Origin: an uncultured Bacteroidales bacterium
Lineage (GTDB): Bacteria; Bacteroidota; Bacteroidia; Bacteroidales; Paludibacteraceae
Reading direction: 5' to 3'
DNA length: 5,149 bases
NCBI GenBank assembly: GCA_946619625.1
Contig: CAMOMF010000104.1
Span: forward strand, 1 to 5,149
In this document: positions 1 through 5,149 of the stretch, in pieces
Position numbering within the stretch: the first letter of the stretch is position 1
Layout: each line of letters starts with the position of its first letter
Program-made: the position numbers and the translations under genes
Notes under the pieces: model-generated
Seen by the model: only the letters and a program-made list of their open reading frames with translations
Databases searched by the model: none
Told to the model about the DNA's origin: nothing

Positions 1-150
1 AGGATATAAGTTGTGGACGGAGTCCGAAATCGAGAGGATATAAGTTGTGGACGGAGTCCGAAATCGAGAGGATATAAGTTGTGGACGGAGTCCGAAATCG
101 AGAGGATATAAGTTGTGGACGGAGTCCGAAATCGAGAGGGTATAAATTGT
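1..150. repeat. 34-bp tandem repeat array upstream of lepB, four perfect copies plus a decayed partial fifth
   Basis: Perfect head-to-tail copies occupy 1-34, 35-68, 69-102 and 103-136 with no spacers. A partial fifth copy at 137-150 matches 12 of 14 bases and then diverges. Each unit begins AGGATATAAGTTG, carries a short hairpin GGAC-GGA-GTCC (15-25, 49-59, 83-93, 117-127) and ends CGAAATCGAG. On the + strand each unit has a TAA. Because 34 is not a multiple of three, the TAAs at 7, 41 and 75 close all three frames, so the array is not coding on that strand. The first copy starts at base 1, so more copies may lie to the left. The lack of unique spacers excludes a CRISPR array. The function is unknown; it may be a variable-number repeat in the gap before the lepB operon. 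Confidence 0.95.
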
Positions 151-162
151 AAGAAAGAAGAT

Positions 163-197
163 AAAAGAACTTATTAAAAACGGCAAAAGAACTTATT
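163..197. repeat. 13-bp direct repeat in the lepB leader
   Basis: The 13-mer AAAAGAACTTATT occurs at 163-175 and again at 185-197, so the starts are 22 bp apart, about two helical turns. The second copy ends 7 bases before the lepB ATG. The surroundings are AT-rich with no Shine-Dalgarno site. It could be a protein-binding site or a duplicated piece of the translation-initiation region. Nothing in the sequence decides between these. Confidence 0.7.
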
Positions 198-204
198 TGT
201 AGAT

Positions 205-1623
205 ATGAAATCGTTTCAACAACGGATAAAAGAGTGCTCGCGCAAGAGTTGGGTGGCAGCCGGCATATGGTGCGGGTTGTACGTGGCTTTTGTGATATGG
301 GTGTCGGTGGGGCATTGGTCCAGCCTGTGGTGGCTGCTGTTGCTGCCCGTCATAGCGGATATGTTTGTTACCCACTACATCCCCTGGACCTGGTGGAAGA
401 GCCTGCAAGACAAGCACAGTGCATTGTACACGGTGTGCTCGTGGGTGGATGCGATAGTGTTTGCCCTGGTGGCGGTGTACTTCATCAACCTGTACTTGTT
501 CCAGAACTACCAGATACCCTCCTCCTCGTTGGAGAAAAGTCTCAGGGTGGGGGATTTCCTGTTCGTGAGCAAGGCGTCGTACGGTCCCCGTGTGCCGAAC
601 ACCCCGCTGAGTTTTCCGCTGGTGCAGCATACTTTTCCTGCATGGTTAGGCGGTGGCAAGAGTTATATAGACAAGCCGCAGTGGGCGTACCGCCGTCTGC
701 CCGGATGGGACAAGCCGGAGAAAGGTGATATCGTGGTGTTCAATTTCCCCACGGGTGACACCGTATGCAGCAAGATGCAGAACCCCGACTACTACACGCT
801 GCGCTATTATTACGGTCAGTCCACCATTGAGCACCGCAAGGACCTTTTCGGTGATATTATCACCCGTCCTGTGGATAGGCGTGAGAACTACGTGAAGCGC
901 TGTGTGGGCGAGCCGGGTGACACGTTGCAGATAATAGACAACCAAGTGTATATCAACGGCGAGCCATTGGCAGACCACGAGGGGGTGCAGTACAACTACT
1001 ACGTGCAGACCAATGGTGCCATGCTGAGTGCGTCGCTATTAGACAAGTTGGGCGTGTCGAAAGACGACAGGCGATACATCAATCCGCAGTTGCAGGGCGG
1101 ACTGGACGAGATACTGAGTCTGGGTCTGACACCCGACAAGCCTGTCTATCATTTCCCCCTCACGCAGGCGATGAAAGCCGAGCTGTTGCACTCGGGCAAG
1201 GTGGACACTGTCCTTATCGAGCCTGAAGACCGGGGCGGAGAGGTGTATCCGCTGGGGGTACTGCACCACGTTGGCGACTCGACCTACCGCTGGACGCGCG
1301 ACAACTACGGTCCCGTGTATATCCCGCGCAAGGGCGACCAAATCCTGCTGACCAAGGAGAACTACCCCTTGTACAGCCGCGTCATCGATGCCTACGAGCA
1401 CCGGAAAGCGCAGATAGGCGACACCTACACGTTCGGCATGGACTACTACTGGATGATGGGTGACAACCGTCATAACTCCGCCGACAGCCGCTACTGGGGC
1501 TTTGTGCCGGAGGACCATATTGTAGGAAGACCGGTGTTTGTGTGGTTGAGTATAGAGAAAGACAAGCCTTGGTTCCACGGACATATACGTTGGAACCGGA
1601 TAGGCAGGAACGCCAACCAATGA
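205..1623 (+). CDS. lepB: Signal peptidase I (S26 family), large Bacteroidota-type form
   Basis: This is the membrane-bound serine/lysine protease that removes signal peptides from proteins exported through the inner membrane. The 472-residue product has hydrophobic segments at about 17-35, 41-54 and 82-99. Next comes the catalytic-serine box IPSSSLEKSLRVGD, with Ser108 the likely nucleophile. The lysine box ENYVKRCVGEPGD places the general base at Lys231. The conserved GDNRHNSADSRYWG box is at 419-432, followed by GFVPEDHIVGRP. All essential motifs are intact. The protein is much longer than the E. coli enzyme (about 324 residues), with extra sequence between Ser and Lys (about 125-220) and between Lys and the GDN box (about 260-370). 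I chose the ATG at 205 because it gives a short, basic N-terminus before the first membrane segment. There is no Shine-Dalgarno site. The stop overlaps the start of the next gene by 4 bases (ATGA at 1620-1623). By family context an upstream dapB is likely, but it lies outside the window. Confidence 0.96.
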   Translation: MKSFQQRIKECSRKSWVAAGIWCGLYVAFVIWVSVGHWSSLWWLLLLPVIADMFVTHYIPWTWWKSLQDKHSALYTVCSWVDAIVFALVAVYFINLYLFQNYQIPSSSLEKSLRVGDFLFVSKASYGPRVPNTPLSFPLVQHTFPAWLGGGKSYIDKPQWAYRRLPGWDKPEKGDIVVFNFPTGDTVCSKMQNPDYYTLRYYYGQSTIEHRKDLFGDIITRPVDRRENYVKRCVGEPGDTLQIIDNQVYINGEPLADHEGVQYNYYVQTNGAMLSASLLDKLGVSKDDRRYINPQLQGGLDEILSLGLTPDKPVYHFPLTQAMKAELLHSGKVDTVLIEPEDRGGEVYPLGVLHHVGDSTYRWTRDNYGPVYIPRKGDQILLTKENYPLYSRVIDAYEHRKAQIGDTYTFGMDYYWMMGDNRHNSADSRYWGFVPEDHIVGRPVFVWLSIEKDKPWFHGHIRWNRIGRNANQ

Positions 1624-2147
1624 CGGTGCTGCCGACGACATACTGGGGACCGGCGGCGTGGTTTGAAGCCTACGCGAGCGCGCGTGTACCCGTAATAGAG
1701 GTGTGCGACTCGTTTCCCAAGCAGACGCTGCGCAACCGTTGCGTGATACTGTCCCCTGCCGGCGAGCGTATCCTGCTGACGGTGCCGCTGTGCAAGGTTG
1801 AGTCCAAACAACTGACGCGCGACATACGTATCAGTTATCAGCAGCACTGGCAACACCAGCACCTGACGGCTATCATGTCCGCCTACAAGAAGTCGCCCTA
1901 CTACGACTACTACGCCGACTTCATCAGTCCGCTGTACGAGAGGCAGTACACGTACCTGCTGGACCTGAACGACGCGACGGCACAGGTGGCATTGTCGCTG
2001 CTGCGCAACGAGATGCCCGCGAAAGAGGCGGCACCGCTTGCACGCACCACTGAGTGGCAGCACAGCGGGGAAGAGGTCCTCTTGGCGGACGAGACAAGTA
2101 TATTGGACAGATTGTTTAAGAATGGCCCTTTGGCCATGATGAAATGA
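1620..2147 (+). CDS. WbqC-like family protein, short form
   Basis: The 175-residue product resembles the WbqC-like family (PF08889), whose biochemical role is poorly defined; the name comes from a polysaccharide biosynthesis locus. Recognisable pieces are the N-terminal LPTTYWGPAAWFEAY, the central FPKQTLRNRCVILSPAG (32-48) with ILLTVPL after it, the aromatic SPYYDYYADFISPLYERQY (92-110), and the C-terminal TSILDRLFKNGP (159-170). It looks cytoplasmic, with no signal peptide or membrane segment. I chose the ATG at 1620 because it sits in an ATGA overlap with the lepB stop and begins the family's N-terminal motif. An upstream in-frame ATG at 1542 would add 26 residues read entirely inside lepB and unlike the family. 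The 3' end overlaps ilvE by another ATGA (2144-2147). It appears shorter than homologues I recall (about 200 or more residues), missing sequence before the C-terminal motif. The family call is fairly sure; the function is not known. Confidence 0.88.
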   Translation: MTVLPTTYWGPAAWFEAYASARVPVIEVCDSFPKQTLRNRCVILSPAGERILLTVPLCKVESKQLTRDIRISYQQHWQHQHLTAIMSAYKKSPYYDYYADFISPLYERQYTYLLDLNDATAQVALSLLRNEMPAKEAAPLARTTEWQHSGEEVLLADETSILDRLFKNGPLAMMK

Positions 2148-3154
2148 AAGATATTGAATGGAGTAAACTTACGTTTTCATACACGAAGACGGACTATATT
2201 GTGCGCTGTCATTATGCCGATGGCGCGTGGGGTGAGTTGGTGGCAACCACTGACCCGATGATCAGTGTGCATGCCGCTGCTACGGGGTTGCAGTATGCGC
2301 AGCAATGTTTTGAGGGGCTGAAAGCCTATCGCCGCATGGACGGCAGTATAGGTGTGTTCCGTCCGGAGGAGAATGCGTTGCGTATGCAGGCATCCGCGAA
2401 GGCGATGTATATGCCGCCCATGCCTACGGACAAGTTCCTTGAGGCCATCAGCCTTGCCGTACAGAAGAATATCGAGTACCTGCCGCCCTACGGAACAGAG
2501 GCGACGATGTATATCCGCCCGATTATGTTCGGCGTGACGCCCCGTGTGGGTGTGGCACCGGCGAGTGAGTTCGAGTTCTGCGTGGTGGTAACCCCCATTG
2601 GTCCGTACTATCCTACCGGTTTCGGCACGACACCGTTCATCATCAACAGACATGTGGACCGTGCGGCGCCCTACGGAACAGGGCAATACAAGGTGGGCGG
2701 CAACTATGCCAGTTCGTTCCGCGCCACCGAGCCTGCCCATGAGGCGGGTGTGGGCGTGCTGTTCCTCGACTCCGCCGAGCACCGCTATCTGGACGAATGC
2801 GGTGGGGCGAATATTTTCTTGGTGAAAGACGGCGCTTACTGCACGCCCAAGTCGGCAAGTATCCTGCCCTCAATCATCAACCGCAGTCTGATGCAACTGT
2901 GCCGCGACCTGGGCATACCGGTGGAAGAGCGGCGTATCCCTGTGGAGGAACTGGGCGCGTTCCAAGAGGCGGCATCCTGCGGAACAGGTGCGGCGATATC
3001 GCCTATCAGCCGTATCACAGACCCCGACAGCGGTGTGGTCTATGAGTATGGCGAAGAGCCGGGTCCAGTCTGCCGCCTGCTGTACAAGACACTCCGCGAC
3101 ATCCAGTTCGGTCGTGTGGAGGATATGCACCATTGGTGCTATATGATCAATTAG
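2144..3154 (+). CDS. ilvE: Branched-chain amino acid aminotransferase (PLP fold type IV)
   Basis: This enzyme transfers the amino group between glutamate and the 2-oxo acids of leucine, isoleucine and valine. It catalyses the last step of their synthesis or the first of their breakdown, in the cytoplasm. The 336-residue product matches the class IV aminotransferase family along its length: KTDY near the start (16-19), QQCFEGLKAYR (53-63), MYIRPIMFG (122-130), GTGQYKVGGNYASS (178-191) with Lys183 the expected PLP-binding lysine, YLDECGGANIF (215-225), TPKSASILPSIINRSL (234-249) and SCGTGAAISPISRI (278-291). The length is normal for this BCAT type and no key motif is missing. The start is fixed by the ATGA overlap with the preceding gene, so translation is probably coupled to it. 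No leader peptide or attenuator is visible; transcription presumably comes from the lepB side. A D-amino-acid or aminodeoxychorismate enzyme of the same fold is less likely given the full BCAT-like motif set. Confidence 0.96.
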   Translation: MKDIEWSKLTFSYTKTDYIVRCHYADGAWGELVATTDPMISVHAAATGLQYAQQCFEGLKAYRRMDGSIGVFRPEENALRMQASAKAMYMPPMPTDKFLEAISLAVQKNIEYLPPYGTEATMYIRPIMFGVTPRVGVAPASEFEFCVVVTPIGPYYPTGFGTTPFIINRHVDRAAPYGTGQYKVGGNYASSFRATEPAHEAGVGVLFLDSAEHRYLDECGGANIFLVKDGAYCTPKSASILPSIINRSLMQLCRDLGIPVEERRIPVEELGAFQEAASCGTGAAISPISRITDPDSGVVYEYGEEPGPVCRLLYKTLRDIQFGRVEDMHHWCYMIN

Positions 3155-3172
3155 TCAATTAATAATCAGTAA

Positions 3173-3766
3173 ATGATACAATCAATGAAGAAACATTTTT
3201 TCGCTTTTGCCGTTGTACTCGGCATGGCAGTGGCTTTCACCAGTTGCAATTACAATGACCTGGTAGAAGATCAGGAAGAGGTAGAGCAGGCATGGTCAGA
3301 AGTAGAGAATCAGTATCAGCGTCGCAGCGACCTGATTCCCAACCTCGTCAATACTGTCAAGGGCTACGCAGCACACGAGCAGAACACCTTGTCCGCAGTG
3401 GTAGAGGCTCGCTCGAACGCATCATCTATCTCTATCAGCGCTGCCGACCTGACGGAGGAGAACCTTGTTCGTTTCCAGCAAGCGCAGGACCAGCTGTCGC
3501 AAGGTATAGGTCGCCTGATGGCGGTGGCAGAGGCATATCCTGACCTGAAAGCCAATCAGAATTTCCAGGAACTGCAGGCGCAGTTGGAGGGAACGGAGAA
3601 CCGCATAGCCGTAGCGCGCCGTAATTACAACGAGGAGGCGCAGGAGTTCAATGCCGAGATTCGCAAGTTCCCCACACTGATTTATGCCGGCTGGTTCGGT
3701 TTTACGAAGAAACCGTATTTCCAAGCCACGGCAGGTGCCAATGTGGCTCCGACGGTGCAATTCTAA
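3173..3766 (+). CDS. lemA: LemA family protein, probable lipoprotein
   Basis: LemA proteins are helical-bundle proteins anchored in the envelope. Their molecular role is poorly defined. Residues 1-24 form a signal sequence and FTSC (Cys25) is a plausible lipobox, so the mature protein would be lipid-anchored. It is followed by the family core YNDLVEDQEEVEQAWSEVEN (27-46) and then QYQRRSDLIPNLVNTVKGY (47-65). The C-terminal hallmark ARRNYNEEAQEFNAEIRKFP runs at about 148-167, followed by YAGWFGFTKKPYFQA. The 197-residue length is typical. Two starts are possible: ATG at 3173 (used here as the outer bound) and ATG at 3185, which gives the more classical signal peptide start MKKHFF. The gene begins 18 bases after ilvE in AT-rich DNA containing TCAATTA twice (3147-3153, 3155-3161). 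It lies 25 bases before a TPM-domain gene, a frequent partnership. The family is certain; lipidation is inferred. Confidence 0.95.
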   Translation: MIQSMKKHFFAFAVVLGMAVAFTSCNYNDLVEDQEEVEQAWSEVENQYQRRSDLIPNLVNTVKGYAAHEQNTLSAVVEARSNASSISISAADLTEENLVRFQQAQDQLSQGIGRLMAVAEAYPDLKANQNFQELQAQLEGTENRIAVARRNYNEEAQEFNAEIRKFPTLIYAGWFGFTKKPYFQATAGANVAPTVQF

Positions 3767-3778
3767 GGTACCACCTTA
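3764..3778 (+). other. Small hairpin on the lemA stop codon
   Basis: TAAGGT (3764-3769) and ACCTTA (3773-3778) form a perfect 6-bp stem around the 3-base loop ACC, starting exactly at the lemA stop codon. No T-run follows, so it is not an intrinsic terminator. It lies between lemA and the TPM gene and could affect mRNA stability or ribosome traffic. A chance palindrome is also possible. Confidence 0.4.
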
Positions 3779-3791
3779 ACCAGTTGCGACA

Positions 3792-4805
3792 ATGAGAAGG
3801 TTGCTCCTCTCCATACTTATCTGTGTACCCTCCTTGCTTTGGGCTGCTTTCCCTGAGGCCACCAACCGCATGGTTAATGACTTTGCGGGTGTCTTTACGG
3901 GTGCGCAGGTCAGGCAACTGGAGGCACGTCTGGAGGCGTTTTCAGACAGCACGAGTAATCAGATATGTGTGGTCACCATCAGTGACTTGGACGGTTATGA
4001 GCCTGCCGACTATGCGCAGCGTCTGGGACAGAAATGGGGTGTCGGTTCGGCGAAAAACAACGGCGTACTCATTCTACTGAAACCGCGCTCGGAAACGGAG
4101 AAATACATCGACGTGTTCATTGCCACCGGTTATGGCATAGAGGGGGTACTGCCGGACGCGCTCTGTAAGCGTATTATCAACAACGACATGGCACCCTATC
4201 TTCGTCAGGATACGCCGGACTATTATGGTGCGGTGGAGGCGGCAGTGTCGCGCATCGAACCGATTATGCTGGGCGAGTACCATGAGGAGATGGATTATGG
4301 CGACGAGTCCATGGACTTGGACGGATGGGATGTCCTTATTGTCCTGCTGTTCATTGGTGTGCCGCTGCTGATAGCGTTCTTCCCTACGAAGAAACGCCGC
4401 GCACGACGGAGACTGCAGAACGCCTTCACCCCCGAGGAGTTTGCCGCGGCTGTTCCCGCCGCACTGAAGGCTGGCGTTCCCGCCGAGTGGATATCCAACC
4501 TGGAGATGCAAATGCCGGGCAGAACCTTGCAGGGAGTGCGTAATGCGCGTACGCGATATACTCTGGAAACAGAGAAAAAGCGTGCCAAAGCGTTTGGCAA
4601 TTCAGACGATGATATTGCCGCTGCTGCTTCAATCGCCCTCGCCGCCATGGCAGCCGCTTTCCTCAGTACACGGGGGAGCGGAAGAGGGTCGTCCTCGAGG
4701 TCGTCGGGCTTTTCAGGAGGTTTTGGCGGCTCGTCGGGAGGCAGCAGTTTCGGCGGTTTTGGTGGGGGCAGTTTTGGCGGCGGAGGTGCCGGCGGACGGT
4801 TCTGA
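3792..4805 (+). CDS. TPM-domain membrane protein (YgcG-like) with Gly/Ser/Phe-rich tail
   Basis: The product has 337 residues. A signal peptide at about 1-18 (LLLSILICVPSLLWA) is followed by a TPM domain (PF04536) at about 23-155. Recognisable parts are NDFAGVFTGAQVRQLEARL (29-47), ICVVTISDLDGYEPADYAQR (58-77), KWGVGSAKNNGVLILL (81-96) and IATGYGIEGVLPDA (110-123). A membrane segment (about 179-197) is followed by the basic cluster KKRRARRR (200-207), which suggests that side faces the cytoplasm. An Ala-rich hydrophobic stretch (275-291) could be a second membrane helix. The tail from 294 is almost all Gly, Ser, Phe and Arg and ends GGAGGRF, as is common in YgcG-type proteins. Members have been linked to acid phosphatase activity and photosystem II repair in plants; the role in bacteria is unclear. 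The ATG at 3792 is the natural start of the signal peptide, 25 bases after lemA, so the two genes are probably co-transcribed. Confidence 0.93.
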   Translation: MRRLLLSILICVPSLLWAAFPEATNRMVNDFAGVFTGAQVRQLEARLEAFSDSTSNQICVVTISDLDGYEPADYAQRLGQKWGVGSAKNNGVLILLKPRSETEKYIDVFIATGYGIEGVLPDALCKRIINNDMAPYLRQDTPDYYGAVEAAVSRIEPIMLGEYHEEMDYGDESMDLDGWDVLIVLLFIGVPLLIAFFPTKKRRARRRLQNAFTPEEFAAAVPAALKAGVPAEWISNLEMQMPGRTLQGVRNARTRYTLETEKKRAKAFGNSDDDIAAAASIALAAMAAAFLSTRGSGRGSSSRSSGFSGGFGGSSGGSSFGGFGGGSFGGGGAGGRF

Positions 4806-4815
4806 CCGCAATCAG

Positions 4816-4875
4816 ACAGGGCACTTCCAATAATTACCAGTCAGAATTACCCAACAGATTATTCGGAGTGCCTGT
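4816..4875 (+). repeat. Imperfect inverted repeat after the TPM gene
   Basis: The arms at 4816-4828 (ACAGGGCACTTCC) and 4865-4875 (GGAGTGCCTGT) can pair over 11 bp with two single-base bulges, around a 36-base loop. The perfect core is GGCACT/AGTGCC in two offsets around the bulged G. It sits in the 3' untranslated region just upstream of the terminator-like hairpin and is followed by A-rich sequence, so it is not itself a + strand terminator. A smaller 5-bp hairpin, TCTGA/TCAGA (4801-4816), overlaps the TPM stop codon and shares a base with the left arm. A possible 3' UTR stabiliser, but unproven. Confidence 0.45.
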
Positions 4876-4882
4876 AAAATAA

Positions 4883-4924
4883 AAAACAAGCAGGGACTCA
4901 CGCCTCCGCTTGTTTTCGGTTTTT
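4883..4924 (+). terminator. Rho-independent terminator of the lemA-TPM side, possibly bidirectional
   Basis: AAAACAAGC (4883-4891) pairs perfectly with GCTTGTTTT (4908-4916) around a 16-base loop, and T-rich sequence follows (TTTTCGGTTTTT to 4924). On the other strand the A-run at 4876-4886 becomes a T-run after the same stem, so it could stop transcription both ways. It is placed 78 bases after the TPM stop, between convergent genes. Confidence 0.8.
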
Positions 4925-4948
4925 CAACCATTTTTATTAACCCATATA

Positions 4949-4976
4949 AAACCTTGTAAAAATCTACGCAAGGTTT
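4949..4976 (-). terminator. Probable terminator of the tRNA-Gln transcript
   Basis: AAACCTTG (4949-4956) and CAAGGTTT (4969-4976) form a perfect 8-bp stem with a 12-base loop. Read on the - strand it lies 41 bases beyond the 3' end of the tRNA and runs into TTTTATAT, so it fits a terminator for the tRNA. On the + strand it is followed by TTTCTTTT and could also serve as a backup for the upstream genes. Confidence 0.55.
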
Positions 4977-5017
4977 CTTTTAACACTAACTCACTATGAA
5001 ATTTACCCATAATGCTG

Positions 5018-5088
5018 TTGCTTAACCAGGACTCGAACCCAGACAGACAGAACCAGAATCTGTAGTGCTACCATTACACCATTAAGCA
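5018..5088 (-). tRNA. tRNA-Gln, anticodon CTG
   Basis: The - strand sequence folds into a complete 71-nt cloverleaf. The acceptor is TGCTTAA/TTAAGCA (7 bp, weak first U-A pair as usual for tRNA-Gln) with discriminator A. The D arm is GTG/CAC with loop TAATGGTAG. The anticodon arm is ACAGA/TCTGT with loop TTCTGGT, giving anticodon CTG, which reads CAG. The variable loop has 4 nt. The T arm is CTGGG-TTCGAGT-CCTGG. The T stem holds two adjacent wobble pairs (U-G and G-U at standard positions 50-64 and 51-63). The 3' CCA is not encoded: the bases after the discriminator read CAG, so CCA must be added enzymatically. The gene converges on the protein-coding block. Confidence 0.94.
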
Positions 5089-5105
5089 ATGCTTTCTCCT
5101 TCAGC

Positions 5106-5122
5106 ACAAACACTTCGTTTGT
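5106..5122 (-). other. Small hairpin in the 5' flank of tRNA-Gln
   Basis: ACAAAC (5106-5111) and GTTTGT (5117-5122) form a 6-bp stem with the 5-base loop ACTTC, 17 bases before the mature tRNA 5' end on the - strand. It may belong to the tRNA precursor leader or to an upstream transcript that enters from outside the window. I could not find a convincing Bacteroidota -33/-7 promoter in the 61 bases available. Confidence 0.35.
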
Positions 5123-5149
5123 TTGTTCGGAGACCCCGTTGACGGAGGC

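Noticed and set aside
1..136. CRISPR array
   Set aside because: The copies abut with no unique spacers, and no cas gene is present.
1..136. Coding repeat protein on the - strand
   Set aside because: The - strand of the unit has no stop codon in any frame, but there is no ATG within the array and stops lie between it and lepB. An open frame here is a by-product of composition.
103..150. Bacteroidota sigma promoter made of TTG and TATAAATTG
   Set aside because: TATAAATTG does not fit TAnnTTTG without a length change, and the gap to the upstream TTG is about 25 bases, longer than the usual spacing.
1542..1619. N-terminal extension of the WbqC-like gene
   Set aside because: It lies wholly within lepB, is rich in Arg/Glu/Pro and unlike the family. 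The ATGA overlap at 1620 gives a natural start.
1491..2063. Long - strand open frame of 190 codons opposite lepB and the WbqC-like gene
   Set aside because: The product has no recognisable domain, and the + strand genes here carry clear family motifs. It is an antisense shadow of GC-rich coding DNA.
5089..5149. tRNA promoter or a second tRNA upstream of tRNA-Gln
   Set aside because: No TAnnTTTG box at proper spacing from a -33 TTTG was found, and no cloverleaf can be built from the 61 bases available.

Overview
The window looks like a piece of a Bacteroidales (Bacteroidota) chromosome. Coding DNA is moderately GC-rich by eye and the gaps are AT-rich. None of the five genes has a clear Shine-Dalgarno site, which fits that phylum. 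The protein families also fit: a large S26 signal peptidase, a WbqC-like protein, a KTDY-type branched-chain aminotransferase, a LemA lipoprotein and a TPM protein. I cannot name the genus.

Layout. Positions 1-136 hold four identical, abutting 34-bp tandem repeats, and a decayed fifth start runs to about 150. The array touches the window edge, so its true copy number is unknown. A short AT-rich leader with a 13-bp direct repeat follows. Then come five genes, all on the + strand. The first three are lepB (signal peptidase I), a short WbqC-like gene and ilvE (branched-chain aminotransferase). They are joined by two 4-base ATGA stop/start overlaps, so they almost certainly form one translationally coupled operon. 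After an 18-base gap comes a LemA-family lipoprotein gene, then after 25 bases a TPM-domain membrane protein with a Gly/Ser/Phe-rich tail. LemA and TPM proteins are frequent neighbours in bacteria.

The right end holds a 3' non-coding stretch with three inverted repeats, two of them terminator-like. A tRNA-Gln gene (anticodon CTG) lies on the - strand, so the protein-coding block and the tRNA converge on the terminator pair. The last 60 bases (5' flank of the tRNA) contain a small hairpin and no gene that I can support.

Functionally this is mostly housekeeping: removal of signal peptides at the inner membrane, branched-chain amino acid metabolism, and an envelope-associated LemA/TPM pair of unclear role. 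I see no defence system, mobile element, CRISPR array or biosynthetic cluster. The most unusual element is the perfect 34-bp array upstream of lepB.
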